Below, in pieces: positions 22,850-36,243 of a DNA stretch of 64,000 bases. The notes beneath the pieces are model-generated. The model worked only from the letters and a program-made list of their open reading frames with translations, was not told the origin of the DNA and did not search any database. The stretch's first letter is position 1. Each line of letters opens with the position of its first letter. Location: contig VWPU01017436.1 in the NCBI GenBank assembly GCA_013398955.1, positions 1 to 64,000 on the forward strand. Direction: 5' to 3'. Source of the DNA: Callaeas wilsoni. Taxonomy: Eukaryota; Chordata; Aves; Passeriformes; Callaeidae. Made by a program: the position numbers and the translations under genes.

Positions 22850-25588
22850 GTATATTTTTTTCTAAAATAGAACTATTAATCATTGTCTTGCTTATCTCTT
22901 GAAGGCATACCTGCTTTATTTGTTTCCCAGAAGTTCCATTTTCTTAATTTTCTAAGAAAAATGTAGTGTTTTATGTATGGAGAGGGGAGTATTTCCCAAA
23001 AGCATGTCTGAAACCTGATTATTTTGGCAGCTCATTTTGGAATTTGCATTATCTGCCTCTCAATGCTTATCAGATGACTTCGGTTCCCTTCTGCCCCTTT
23101 ACTAGAAGAGCTTTCAATTCCATCTCCAAGGAAGATGCTAATTAGTAAATGCATCTAGTTGCTAGAAGTAACTGGGTAGTCAGAGTTCCTTGGGTGTTTG
23201 TATTGCTGTGAGAGGTGTATCTCTTTGGGTAGCCCAAATTACATCTCTAGCTTTAAAAGAATAGGCAAAAGTGCAGTGGGAAGAGACTTGAAATAGAAGT
23301 GACCACCAGCTCCTTTAAGAGGGCAAGTGTATATTGGTATGTGTGTGTGTGAAAGATGAGTTAAAAAAATACCAACAGAGGAAATAAGACAAAAGGGAAA
23401 TTAGGAGCAGGAGGGAATTGCCCAGTACAGCCTGGTCAATACTGAGATATAATGAATGTATTTTTGGTCCTTCCACAGTCCTTAAAAAAAAAAAAAATTA
23501 ACAGCTGAATGAGACATTGCTCCTCCTACCTTTCGAAAGAAACTAAATTATTAATGTGGCAGGTGTTATCTAAAAATCTGTATGTTCAAGGGGCCTGAAT
23601 AGAGTTAATTTTTAAACTGCTTAGGTTGGGGGAAAAAAAATCCTGGTAAAATGTTGTTTCCTCTTTACAACTTAGGCCACAAATAAGAACAGTCATTTTG
23701 GGGAGCAGCTCTCACAAGCCACAAAAGTGGTTACAGAAGTTTGTCTCACTGTTCTGTGTTCTTTGGAATAATTGCGGAAAACTTGGACAGAGTATGACTT
23801 AACTCAAAAGAGGATTCAATTATGCAGAAATGTAGTATGTTGGAATTATTTTTGTCTTAGAAACCAGAATTTAACAGTTATTGACGCAGTATTTTAGTTT
23901 TCTAAGCATAGCCGGACAGAATCAGCACAGCATGAAAGCATCTGTCCTGTGCTAGATAACATGAAAGGCTCTGCTACCTTTGTCACATCCGATGTACTTG
24001 TGGAGTTTTACTTTTTGTGTGTGTTAAACCTAGACTTTTTGACACCCTCGCTTTTGTAAAGAAACACAAGGAAATCAGAACATGGTAACGAAAAGGTTTC
24101 TGTTCGGTAAGAGTTAAAAACCTCTTCAGCTGTGCAGCTTCAGTGCCTGTCTTCAAAGGCAGAATGTCGGCACTGAGCGTGTGCTCCCCTCCCGCGGGGG
24201 CGCGGGCCGGGGGAGCGGGCTGGGAATGCGGTGCTACGGGAAGATGGGTTTGGCCAGGGGGAAGCTGCCATCTAGTGCAGCTTCTCTGGAGCCACAGAGC
24301 TGAGGAAACCCGCCTGCATGTGCTGGCACAGCTGTGTGGTAAGGATGGGGATGTGCTGCTTTTGGGAGCCGGGTGGTTCCCTGGTCCGTGGCAGGCGACG
24401 TGGAAAGGCAGGGAAGGGATGGCAGCTGTGCATCTGGGACAGTGACAGCAAGTACCTTGTGGCTATTTTCAAGTATAACCTAAACCACTTTAAATGTGTT
24501 TGCTTAAGAAGCTTTGCTGTTTTATACTGAGTCAGATTAGAAAATAATGAGCTACAAGGAGAACCCAAGTTAAGTTCTGTTTTTGTTGCTTGAGAAGGGA
24601 AAACATCTAGAGCATGGCATGCATTTGATTGCTGTTGGAGAAAAGAAATAATTTTGTTTGCTAAGTCCCAATTTCAATGTTTAAACTTGATACGGTAAGT
24701 GTTAATAAGCAGGTGCATTTTTAGTGTTGCATCCTGTATGGGGGAGTAGTGTGTAGAAGAATAGCTAGGTTGTGAGACAGGGCTATTTAGGGACTGACGT
24801 TCACAGACTTTACTGATCCCATGTGAAACAGCAGCAATTGCAGTTTTCTGGAGATCACAGGGCTGATTGAGCTCAGTGGGGTCCATAAGCCATGTTAAAC
24901 AGCAGCCCAAAAGTAGAGCAAAGCTGTCTTGGAACTTGTTTTCACTCCATTGTCCAGTTTGGTTTTGACTCAGTTGGGTTGGAGATAAAGGGAAAGAAAA
25001 CTATTAATGTGGACCTGATGCCTTAGGATTTTAGCTTTTATGTTTTCGTATATTTGTAATCCTGCAATTTTTTAGTGCATAACTCTGAACTCCATATAGA
25101 GTGTTAGCAACTGCTTTTCCCATTTTTGTCAGACACAACAATTCCTCTCTAGGCCTGAGAATCAAGGACACCTCACTGTCACAGGCCCTAAGAAAGGTAA
25201 ACAAAAGTGGGTTGGGGGGGAGCAAACTAAGAGAATGGGACTGTACTGCCTGAAGCTGTAACTGGACAATTAACCTCTGATGTGCAAATGGACAAATCTT
25301 ATATCTGTCCAAAAAACGTGTGACTGTCATCCATCTCGGGTGTAGTCTCTGTGAGACTCCTGCACTGCCCAAGGTGTGCCCTGTGAAGGCCTTTAATAAA
25401 TACCTACCCTTTATCCTTTCACTCTTTCCAGCCTGTTCCAGGTCAGTCTCTACAGGGCCTCAGACCAGAGCTGGAGCAGATGCAGATCCAGTGGTGAGAC
25501 TGGGGAGTCTCAAAGGCATTCATTTGATAGAGGAGAGAGTTTCTTTGGTGCTGTTCTGATGACAGTGTGTCTGAGGTGTGGGTTTTTG

Positions 25589-25613
25589 TTTTTTTTTTTT
25601 TTTTTTTTTTTTT
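25589..25613. repeat. Poly-T run, 25 bases
   Basis: It is an uninterrupted T25 preceded by T5-G. It could be a simple repeat or the poly-A tail of a minus-strand retrocopy. The adjoining minus-strand sequence has no gene I can identify. Confidence 0.9.
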
Positions 25614-28600
25614 GTGTTCCCAACCCCAACAAGTAGCATTCTTCCACTATAAACATCATGAAAAGGGCTTCTGTTCTTGAAGACTACTTGAGTGATGTAC
25701 TAAATCATTGAAATATTAGACAGCCTGGGCATTGTCACCTGTTTCAATTTTGAATAGCTACCAATGAAGTTGTGTCTGCATGATGCGTTGTGTCTTACAC
25801 TGCCAAAATATCTGAAATGCTGCTGAAATGAGCTTACAGCGCTTTGATGCTTCTGGTAGTTCCACACGTGTTTGTGTAGCCCTCTCTGTTGACAATGTGT
25901 GGCCTCCTGTGTGGCTTGAAAACTATTTTTATTCAGGAACACCACAGCTCCCACCCCATCTCCTCACCCATTCTGACATGATTCCTGGTTGCCTAAGCTA
26001 AGGTGCAAACGAATGGTGACATGAAATCTTCTGACTTTTCAAGAACATGCCATTGTGAAAAAAAAAAAATCCAGCTATCTGAAGTGGGGAAGTTATCATC
26101 GCAGTCTCATAAATATTCTAAATGGGGAACAATGAAGAAGAGAGGAGTTCTGCAGAATGTCAGGTATCCCCCAGAGTGCCTGAGTGCTGCCAAGGGTATG
26201 CAAGTGGTAATGAGTGTGGAAGTGTAGAGCTCCCTGCAGAATTAATGTAGTTTTCAAGATGACTAAGTAGCAGCTGGAAGCAGCCCATCTTAAGACTCTC
26301 GTGGAATTTGTCCGAAGTATTTTGAAATCTTTGGTAGGTGAAGGATACAGAAGAGGAGTTTTGCTGGCATCATGCTAGAGCTGTGGAGGCACAAAAGTTG
26401 TCCCGTTTTAATGCACAGAGTAGTGACTTCACTTTTTATTTTGCAGAGAGTAATTTTTAACTATCTATTTTCTGCGTTGTACCATTCCACCAAATCTTGG
26501 CTATGGTGTTTTCAAACAGAAGAAACGTCCAAGATGCACACAGCAAACGTACCATTTGCTGTACCAAACATAGTATTGGTATTCTGCCTGTCATACCCAC
26601 TTAAATGACACTGACTGCAGGTAGGCAAGCAAATATTTTCGATAGCGCAACCAAGTGTGATGATGTCACTGATTTTGTTTTCAGCTCAGTTAAAATGAAG
26701 TTCGAGCAAATCCATTGTACAGGAGGCCCAGTGAACCCAAACAGATGGATGAGATAGCTGGCTATTAAACTGAAGCAGACTGTTTAATTCTGCTTAATCT
26801 GTCAACCTAACTGTCAAAATAGGCTTTACTGAGTTAAGTCTTGCTGTTCAGTTGCCTAAGCAATGTGCTCTTCCTTCCAGATCCCAGAAGTGCTGGTGCC
26901 CCGTCTCACTGTCACAAGCCTCACTTGTTTTGAAGCTCTTGGAACTGAACATCTTGTCTTGCCTTGGGGAAACCTGGTGCATGTCAAACAACCATCACAG
27001 GTGTGAGTAAACCCAATAAAGTCTGAGTGCAGAGTAAATGGCATTATTTCAGTTGTCGTTGCCTGTGCTTTCTTAGTTAGTTTATGCTGGCTTAATTGTG
27101 TCTCTCCTGGATACTGTCCCAAAAATAAAGATGAGTGACTGGAACATTTGTTCTTAATGAAGTATTGATATAACGTATGTCTTGGAAACATAAGGAAGAT
27201 AATCAGTGAACTGGGATATCACTGGGACATGATGTGTATGAAAATAGCAAAGACAGTTCTTCTGGAGTGGAAATGCTTAAAAATAATTTCAAAACTTACC
27301 GAACTCGATGTAAATTCTGCGTCCAAAGAGGAATGTAGTTGTGCTGACCACTTTACCAGCTCTCCTATGAAACGTTGCTGAGAGGATGACAGCTTTATGG
27401 ATGGAAAACAGGTAATTAGAAGTTCCCTTGATTGGAGATCAAGTAGTTACTCATAGTAATAGGGTGTAATATACATACTGACTTTTCAGACACTGTAGCT
27501 TGTTTTATGTGGAAGTATCTGCTAATTTGTGATTTCAATTTTGAAACTTATTGGAGACTGTAGTGTACATATTCATCTTTTTTTTTGGTGGGAAGAATTA
27601 AAAAAATATTTATGCTAATGTTCACAAAAAGGGGAACTATTCAGTTGCTCATTAAAATAAAAAAGTGGGGGAGGGTGGGGTAATTTGAACCATTTAAGGA
27701 TGCAAGCTGATGCCAGAGCTAGCTTTAGCTATTCCATATACTGCAAAGTAGTAACTTGCACTAAAGGGCGTCAAAGCCTGCTCTTGTAGACTCTCATGAG
27801 CATTGCTATAGTTATCAGAAACAAGATGGGAAGCTAGCTTGGAAAGTGGTATGACTGAGTCTGGTGGTTGGTTGTGTAGGGTGGTTTGTGTGGGTCTTTG
27901 CATGGTGGTTTTTGTTGTTGTTCTTGTGGGGTTTTTTTTAATAAACTAAATTTTGTAGTTTGAAAAGCCTTTAGCCTGTTTTAAAGGAATTTAATTCTAC
28001 TGTTTGCTAGTGTGAAGAGCTTGCATCTTTGTAAAGCAGACTATTAAAATGTTGCTGTGTACTTACTGTCTGTGAAGTTATTTAATGGGCATTATCTGAG
28101 CCATGAACTGTCTCATGTACACAGGCTGGAAGGAGATTTGTCCTGTCCAAGCCATCTGTTGAGCTCCTGGATTTTCATTTAGTCATGTGTAGACTGTTAA
28201 ATTTTCTCTAGTGCTCGAACTGGTATTAACTGGAGTTTGGTTGCCTGGTCGAATCTTCTGCTATATTAAGTTTCTATTGCTTGAGTTTTTGAAGTGATAT
28301 CCTGCAGAAATCTTGTATTGGAAAGTGTTCTTTGTGAGATGGCCTCCTTACAGTTTTTCATGCAGTGTGCTACAGTATTATTTTACAAAGTAGCTCTTGT
28401 CTCATGCAGGAAAAACAGAAGGAAGTCTGTAACAAAAGTGTGTGCTTTTGGTCACCAGAGATGCCCAAAAGTGCAGGAGTGCGTACTAAGTCTTTTCTGT
28501 TGTTGTTTCATATTTTTAAGTGTTGAAGTAATAAATTCTGTTCACCTTCTATAGAAGAACTTAATCCACTGGCTTTTGTTATCCAGACCATTGTGTCTGA

Positions 28601-29039
28601 ATTACAGCAACAGTCCAATTGCTAATCTAAGTTTTCAAAGCAGTGTGTGCTACAACTTGGGGATTTATTTGTAGTTGGAGTTTGTCCATCTTGCAATTTC
28701 CAACCACTGGATCTCATTTTGCCCTTGTTTGTTACAGGTAAAAGTTTTCTAGTCAATCTTCTGTGAATACTTAAAAATTCCTGATGAAGTCCATTTTTAA
28801 GATTTCACTAGATACACTAAATTTAGAAACACTACTGAACCTGTGTTTTTGTATACTTATTTCAAATATATCTGCAGATACATTTATATTATATATTGCT
28901 TGTTAGTAGGAGATGTTAATTTGATTGCTCCTTGGCTCCATGTGAAACTGGCATTAGTGCCATGTTAACTCTTCTGTTGTGTCCTGTTTCCCCACTAATT
29001 GCCCTCCACACCACACTTTCCAAGATTTTGAGGTGAATA

Positions 29040-29053
29040 TGTGTGTGTGTGTA
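29040..29053. repeat. (TG)n microsatellite
   Basis: Seven TG units in a pseudogene intron. Confidence 0.85.
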
Positions 29054-29917
29054 GTAGGGGAGAGAACACGTCAGGACAGCGTGTTAGAGGTGCTTCAATA
29101 ATTTTACTTACATTTTTAGTTTTGGAGATGAATGTAGAATGGAATAGCAAATCTTTACAGCAAATCTGTAGAGCTGTAGCTTGGTCTTCCATGTTCATAT
29201 ATATTTTCATATTTCTGTGAGTATGTTGGGTTAAGTCACAGTGAAAAGAACATTGCAGGCCTGCTTCTAGGTATGGATTTTTAACTTCCTTCATCCATTT
29301 CAAGTTTTGTTTTTGCTGAGTCTGAGTCTGATAGGTACCTTGTCTGATATGAATATGGGGTTCCTCTAACTAATCCAGCCAGTCATTCAAGGAAGCTTTT
29401 TGTTTTGTTTCTAGAAAATTATCTTTAGTTTAATGACCTTTCTGCAGATAATCAGTAGGCAGTTCACAGGTCACTTGCTTTTTCTGCTAGAAGGCAAGGA
29501 TGTATTTTTATTCTAGAGAATTCTTTTCCAGCAAGAAATCTTTTGCAGTCTGACTTTGTGGATGTTATTTTGGCTGTATGGAAGTGTGGATAATCCAAAT
29601 TCTAAATTTGGTAATAGAATCAAAAACTGGAGGACAGCTAGGACATTTTAAAATTTCAGTGGCAGTTGAGACTCACACTGTTATCAGCAGTCATGCAGAA
29701 ACTCTTCCTTTAGTTGTCTGATTATGTAGACATGTTTTTACTCTGTGAAGCAAGGCAGTCATGTCATAGGAGTAGAGGTTAAAAAATTTGCTTTTTCACT
29801 CATTTCTTGTCAGGCATGTATTATATTACGTGTATTTTACAAGGATTAATACTTTTTTGGTATCAAGTTTCTAGTTCTTTAGGTGAGACTTGCTGACTTG
29901 CTTTTCCTTCTGCATAG

Positions 29918-30040
29918 GAAGAAACAGATGAATTGATTATCAAGTGAGATGGGGTGCAGCAGAACTTGTATTCAGCAGTGACAGAACTAATTTTGGAAGT
30001 GGATCAACCGCCCCTCTCTGAGCATTCAAGAGTGTTACAG
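29918..30040 (+). pseudogene. STK31: STK31 exon with in-frame TGA
   Basis: There are 41 codons between the acceptor TCTGCATAG and the donor CAG|GTGAGG. The sequence reads EETDELIIK*DGVQQNLY, then TELILEVDQPPLSEHSRVLQ; human has EGNILIAQRNEMQQKLY, then EDFILEVDESSLNKRLKTLQ. The stop (29945-29947) lines up with a human Arg, consistent with a CGA-to-TGA change. Exon ends and length agree with an intact ancestral exon. Confidence 0.9.
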
Positions 30041-32694
30041 GTGAGGAGGTTGCTCTGATCAGTATTCATTTGGAAACACTGAGAACCTGTTGAGGATGTT
30101 TCTTCTATGTGAAGCATTTTATAGTTGGAGACCCAGCAGCAGCAGATGAAGCTTTAGGTTACGCTTCCAAGTGAAACTGTGCAGCTGACACCTGTAGTTC
30201 TTAGCAGAACTTTTCGATCCTGGTCTCCTAGATGTTTTGTTTCCAGAGGCGAATTTTTATCTAGATCCCGGATTTGAGCATTAGCTTTTCTTTTATGGTA
30301 CTGTGTTTGGTGGCTAACAAGACTTCATAAAGAGCAGAATATTTAGAAGGTGAGTGTTAATGAGAGAACCTACAGTTAAAAAGCCAATGCGGTTACCCTG
30401 TAAATTGTGGTAGTGTGTTGGTTGGTTGGATTATATTCTTCCCTACCAAGAGTCTCTTTCCCTCCAAGCCAACCCAAAACCTGAAAGTAAGGATATAGAT
30501 GGGGAAATAGGCTCCATAGTGGCAGTAAGAACTTTTGCAGAGGACTTGGCCAGTAGAAATTTTACTGGCCTTTACTATTAGAAATAATTTGTTTTCTTCT
30601 CTTTTACTTCAGAAAAATGACTTCCCTTAATTTTGACTGTGCAAGTGTGTGTGGAGAGGGGAAAATTTTGCCAGTAGTTGGGCAGTTTGTCTGTACAAAT
30701 TCCAGAGATTTATTCATCCACACATATATGAGATTGCATTATTATGAATAATCACCAAGGTTGCACTCTGCACATAAGTTCATGTAAGGTTGGATCAGCA
30801 GTACTGAATTGAAGCATTCAGATTTTCATGGAATCACTTAGTTACCAATGGGGTTATTTTTCAATGCTATTCAAAAAAGCTGTGATATGCTTTTTTTTTT
30901 TTTAATAGTCTGATATACAGATCAGTATCTAATTGGAAAAGATACTGGATAGGTAGCATTCCATGGCTTTTTATTGCTGGAGGCTCTGTGAGCATCCTTC
31001 TCCTTCAGATGGAGAAAAGTTGTGGTGTGTTGTTTGTAGGATTTTTTCTGTTTTATAGTTGGTTTGGATATTTTTGTCTGTGTGTGCTTAAAGGTTATGC
31101 TGTGCAAATCCACTAGGTGGTAGGCATTAAGCATCTTCTAGCTTACTGCACAGCAGTGAAATTTTAAAAGTGTTTTGAAAATAGTTGAAGGGATACTGAA
31201 ATGCTGCTAGTAGGTGTATTGATTGAATTTTGAGCTTTAGCTTAACAATGCGGATGGCCCTCTCTTGTGTTAGGAGCTGGAATCTGCTTCTGCATCCACA
31301 TGCTGGTGAAATTGCTAGTGTTTTAGAGAACTGTGTTTATAGTATGAAAAATAAATGGGAAGAAAAGGACGTAATTACAGGATTCTTTCCTCGAGGATAG
31401 CCTGATGGAATACATGCAGATACTCTTCTGGTGTGACTGGTGCTATTATTTTTGTAAACAGAGTGTGAATATTGGATATGAAACTGTTACTGATCACTTT
31501 GCTCTATTACCCATTTTTGTCTGCTGTTAAATGGGCTGATTTTTTTCTCTCTCCTTCAGAGTGTTCCATCTGAACCTGGCTTTTACCTTGTCCTGCCATT
31601 TTCTACTCATGCGTATACTGGTGCACTGAATCCCAGCTATTCTAAAAAATGAAAAGAAATTCTGTTGAGAACTTGAATGATTTAAATTGTCTCCATAGAT
31701 ATAGCACAAACCTCTTCCTGGTACTTACTTATAGGGAAGCATATTTGTACAAAGCTCATGCCACTTGGCTCAGTTGGAAATTGCTGTTTAAACAACTGAT
31801 TGTATGGATTGAATGCTGCTCATTGTAGCAGCTATTGTTATGAAAGTAGGTTTATAATTTTTATAAAATACTGTTTGTTCTGGAATTTTTTTTGTCACTG
31901 TATTCAGTAATCATAATGTGAGGAAATTCTTATTTCTTTGACCCCAATCTGAACTTTTGCTGTGGTGTGTCTGTAGTGCCAGTTCACATTGTGGCATCGT
32001 CATGCATAGTTCTATAAAGCTGGTTAAACTCACTTCCTCACCTCTACAGTTCCTACAGCCCTCAGAAAGTGGAGGCCACTGCTCTTCCAGCCTCTGGTGG
32101 TGGTGTCAGTCATTTTACTTGGTTCTACTTGGTTGCTCTCACCTCTCCGTTTCAAGGGTCAAAAGGCTTTACATTCAGAAGCATTCCCTGGCTGCTCACC
32201 CTGTTTCTTAGTACAAATTCACTTTGTTTTCTGAATTTGTTTTATAATTTTTTTTTTGTGAGTTTAAGCAGTTGTTTGAGGAGCATTATAAATTGGACCC
32301 CATTTAGCTCTTATCCTGATGAGTATGATTTCAAAGTCCATTGGGGAGAAGCGACGAGAATACAAAAAACTTCTGTAAAACTTTTTGTGGTTATTTTTCT
32401 TCCATGCTTTCAGTTTAAAAATCAGTCAATGATCTCTGTGTGAGATTCTTTTCTGCATTGCATTTTCTAGTAGACATACTGGCACTTGATCTCATAGGAA
32501 AGTGGAATGTAAAATAAAGTAAAATTTGCTTCACTGGATATAGAAAGAGACTTTTGTAGTAAATGTAATTGTACGTCAGCAGATAGCGCTAACTTTTTCC
32601 GTGTTAAATGTATCTTGATTTTAGTGGGTCATATGTGGTCACAGAATTCATCAGGTATGCAAACCTGTTTTTGTTTGATTCACTTGACACACAG

Positions 32695-32872
32695 GAGCTG
32701 ACAGCGTCTCTGGAGATGATGTATGGTCAAGATTCTGAAGCAGATGACTCAGGAGGTATTTCAACAGTTCTTTGAGTGGAAGGGTACTAAAACAAAGAAA
32801 TTATTTTGTGTCAGAAATAATATGGACACAACTCTGCAAATTCTTGCTGACTGGTTCAGTGACATCTTAAAG
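32695..32872 (+). pseudogene. STK31: STK31 exon with a 2-nt deletion frameshift
   Basis: The frame starts ELTASLEMMYGQDSEADD (human DLSVSLEAVYGQAKEGA). From 32750 it must shift to read QEVFQQFFEWKGTKTK and NMDTTLQILADWFSDILK, matching human DEILKKFYDWKCDKRE and ETDASLHRLVAWFQRTLK. Exon length is 178 nt, against 180 for the 60 human residues, so two bases are missing near 32749. Without the shift the frame stops after VL. The acceptor is CACACAG and the donor AAG|GTAAGA. Confidence 0.9.
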
Positions 32873-35315
32873 GTAAGATGAGCAATCAGTCTTTCCTGTT
32901 GGTGAAAATGATGAACTACGACACTGTCTATCCAAGCTTGTGAGGAATAGGCATTAGCAGGGACAACCGTCTGAGGCAGGGAGATTGTGCATATGAACAA
33001 TGGCTCTAAATCTCAGTGTTTCAATGCAGAGGGAAAGGTAATTCATTGAGGAACAGAGTGTTAATTTTCCTTTTTTCTTGGTGCAGTAAACTGGAGTTTA
33101 TACAAAAGATGTCCTCTCAAAAGAAAACACAGATGTCACTTTTATGCAAGTATAATTTTGGGTGTGCTCTTCCATCCTGGTTGTGTGACTGAAATGCTTT
33201 AATTAGTCCTTTCAAGTGGCCTTTGGCTAGAAAGATTTCAGATTTTAAAAGATTCTAGTTCAAAAATGTTGCTGAAGGTGATGATTAAAAATTACTGTAA
33301 AGAGCAGCCAATCTGACTGGATGTGGTATAGGTATAGGCTGCAGACAAGTATATAATAGATTTTCTTCCTCATTGAAATACTGAGTATGGGGAATTTATA
33401 CAAATAAAGTGCACACCATTCTGCAATAGCATTCTGATGCTCTGTCTCAGTCTGAGTTGTAGGAGGTTTGGAGCAATGAAGTTGGGTGCAGGTTATTTGT
33501 CTTAAAAGGAAATGGATGGTGCAACTGGATTACCATTCACTGAGTTCTGCTTGTGAAGAAAGCACAGACTAGGGGGGTAACTTTGAGACTTTCCTATCTC
33601 TGTGCTTAATATCTATGTTTTTACTCAGTTTAGGATTCAATCTTCCTGGAAAGACTGCCAGCTGCTCCTTCTCCATTCCTGCAGGCCCAACTTCCTCGAT
33701 CTCCTTCTTGTCACTATTGCAGGCAAATGTTCTGTTTGTGTCAGCACAACCTCCCTGCCCATGTGAGTTGTATATAATCACAAGAGTTGTGCCCTGTCAC
33801 AGTGAATAAGTTTCCTGCTCTTGCATTTCATTGTACCCAGAGCACTTGCTGTAGCCAGATGCAGCAGTTTAGACTTGGTGCATGTCATGTGGAGTATAAT
33901 GTTAATGAATATAATTACTTACATCTGTTTATAATCATGTTGATTATTAGAGGGGGCAAACAAACATGCACGTGGGTTTCTGTGATTGCAATTCAGAGTG
34001 GTATTCTGCATGTAGAAGCATGGCTGGAGTTTGTTAGTAAAGTGACAACTTTGGTTTATCTATTTGAAATCTGAACTTTTCTGCAAAATCTTTATAGGTA
34101 CAGGAAATATACAGAAATTCAGTATGGATCGGTAGGGCACTGGTTGGTATATCAAGGAAGAAATTTTCATTTATCCTTCTTTGTCACTTCAACTTTTGCT
34201 ATGCAATTTTTCTGTTGCAATTTAACTTCTACCTCCTTTAAAAAAAGGGTGAGCGATTGTGTAGAGAAAATGCTTCTTTGAAGTGTTTCCCTTCTCTTTA
34301 TTTTAAATACATACCCCTCTTCCTCTCTTTCTGAATCAGAATTAATCTACTGTAGCATCTATGAGAATCTATACAGTAGGAAATGTGTCAGTGACAGACA
34401 AGGAAATTTTCAGAGCCTTGAAACATGACTTCTTTCCAGCATGTGTCTCCAGGCTTTTGAGAGCAACACTGTTTGAACTCGCTGTTCAAGTTTTTATTTT
34501 TAGTTCCTTTAAGCTTAAGACAGTAAAACATTTTCACAATATTTAGTGGAATACACAAGTCTGATAGGTAAATGAACAAGGTGGGGTTTGCAGGTTTCTC
34601 TTATGTCTGTGTATCTTGCGTGTTAAATACAGGACCAGGTTTCTATTTTAGTTTTGGTTGCCAGTGTCATATCTCTTCTTCTGCAGATATGAGCAATAAA
34701 ACTTCACTACAAACAATATTCAGTGCAATTATAAGCTGATCTTACTGATTTTTCTTTGACCCATTCTGCATTTTATATCTTGAAGTTATTTCTGACTTTT
34801 ATGAAAGTACTTAGGGTTTCCTGGTGAAATCTTTAACCTCACACCACACTTGATAAACCGTGTGGTAGATCCCAGGACTGTCTTCATCTCAGGCAGTACC
34901 ATATAGGAATGGAAATCTTGTGTATCGTTGTGTGGGCAGCACATGTTGATTTTTTACATGAAACTCAGTAGGAGAGGGATTTTGATTCTTTTACTGTTTC
35001 ATATTTTGATAAAAAGCAAAATGAGATTAGGAAAATAAAACCCAGTCAAGGGAATAATTAACTTTATTTTTGCCTGGTGAATCTCAAATCTGTTAGTTCT
35101 AGAAATTGTTCTATTACTCAAGTGTGAAGTGAGATCTGACACAAATCCTGATTATATTTCCAGTAGGTCTAACTCTTTGCATTTCTTGCTTGTTTCTGCT
35201 GTCTGATTGCTAGCTTCTTATTTTCAATTGCAAGGCTGATTTCTTGGGTGAGTTTGGGTTTTTTTTCCTTTTCTATTCTTTGACATGTTGTAACCTGATG
35301 CCATAAGCATCTTCA

Positions 35316-35363
35316 GATTCAGAGGAAGTGGTTTGCCGTGGGGATGAAATTCTTGAGTTGACT
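35316..35363 (+). pseudogene. STK31: Possible STK31 exon fragment (weak)
   Basis: After a CATCTTCA(G) acceptor-like end it reads DSEEVVCRGDEILELT and then TAA. Human has SEDAMDNIDEILEKT in the position expected between the flanking exons. The shared SE and DEILE residues are suggestive, but the piece is short. Confidence 0.4.
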
Positions 35364-36142
35364 TAACTAAGAAATACTGGGAAAACTGGTTCTTCCCTCT
35401 CTATGTGCTGAGAAGCTTTCTCTGAGCTTTACCAAATTTTTGTGCATGTGCTGAAAATGCAGGTGAAAATTCTGTTTGAAATAATGGGATCGCCTCTCTG
35501 GGTCCATGTGTATGCATACATTTACTTTTTCTGGTCTTAAGAGATTACTAATTCCTCATCACTTTCATTTTGCATGGGGCAAGTGCTCTTGCCTTACTGG
35601 TACTCTTCTTCTGTGCTGATGTTAGCCTTTTTCTCAGTTATTTACGTTTTCCAATAAGCATTTCCTCCATTCTCTTTTGCTCACTCTGAGGTACTTGCAT
35701 TGTCTCTGCAATGAGAGTCCCTGCTGTGCCAGAGAATGGCCCTTTCAGTAAACGTTGCACCTGTCCTTTGATGTAGCATCATACTAACAAAAAACCCAGG
35801 AGTTTAGCCTGCTTGTGACTGCTCTTGGTGATAGAATCAATGACTCTCACTGCTTGTGTGCTTTAATGTTCCATATCCATTTAACTGTGCTAGCCTTAGA
35901 AAAACCTCTTTAGTAGCATGTGGTTTATGAAATTGGACTTCTGCATAGAAGTACCAGGCAGTTTTATTCTATTGAATCTCTTGGATGAACTCTTAGACTT
36001 GCTAACTTCTCTTTTATAATCTCTATAGGAAGAGAGAGAAAAATCTGATAAAAGAATTTTTCCATTAACAATGGAATTTGTCAGTAAAGGTTTTATGTCT
36101 TAGATGTTGGTGTGTATAAATGAAGAATGACTCTCGATCTTT

Positions 36143-36161
36143 ACTCTCTCTCTCTCTCTCT
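36143..36161. repeat. (CT)n microsatellite at a splice acceptor
   Basis: About nine CT units lie directly in front of the AACTCAG acceptor of the 36169 exon remnant. Confidence 0.9.
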
Positions 36162-36168
36162 AACTCAG

Positions 36169-36243
36169 TCCAGGAGCATGATGAAGCACTATGAGCAAAG
36201 CATGATCACTGTCATACACAACAGATACTTGGCCAGTGTTGAG
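36169..36243 (+). pseudogene. STK31: STK31 exon remnant, 25 open codons
   Basis: It ends QSMITVIHNRYLASVE before a GTGAGT donor, matching human ERLIATVQAKYKDSIE. Its acceptor is TAACTCAG, preceded by a (CT)9 microsatellite that acts as the polypyrimidine tract. Confidence 0.7.

Larger units (their letters stand above)
22850..29917. other. Long spacer in STK31 pseudogene; expected exon(s) missing
   Basis: Human STK31 has about 60 residues between the flanking exons, including a VLDEGC motif. I found no convincing copy. A small GC-rich block lies at 24140-24440, a 25-T run at 25589-25613 and a TG repeat at 29040-29053. Confidence 0.5.

Noticed and set aside
23410..23450. IAQYSLVNTEI, similar to human STK31 WAEYSLAQENI
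   Set aside because: The position would suit, but upstream and downstream residues do not match and stops lie on both sides. Chance is likely.
25700..25954. Minus-strand ORF with a faint YFG.V resemblance to ribosomal protein L27a
   Set aside because: Only a few residues agree, and the following part does not match. Kept only as a retrocopy question in the findings.
26876..27002. 42 open codons between an acceptor-like CTTCCAG and a GTGAGT donor
   Set aside because: No similarity to the missing STK31 coiled-coil segment expected here.
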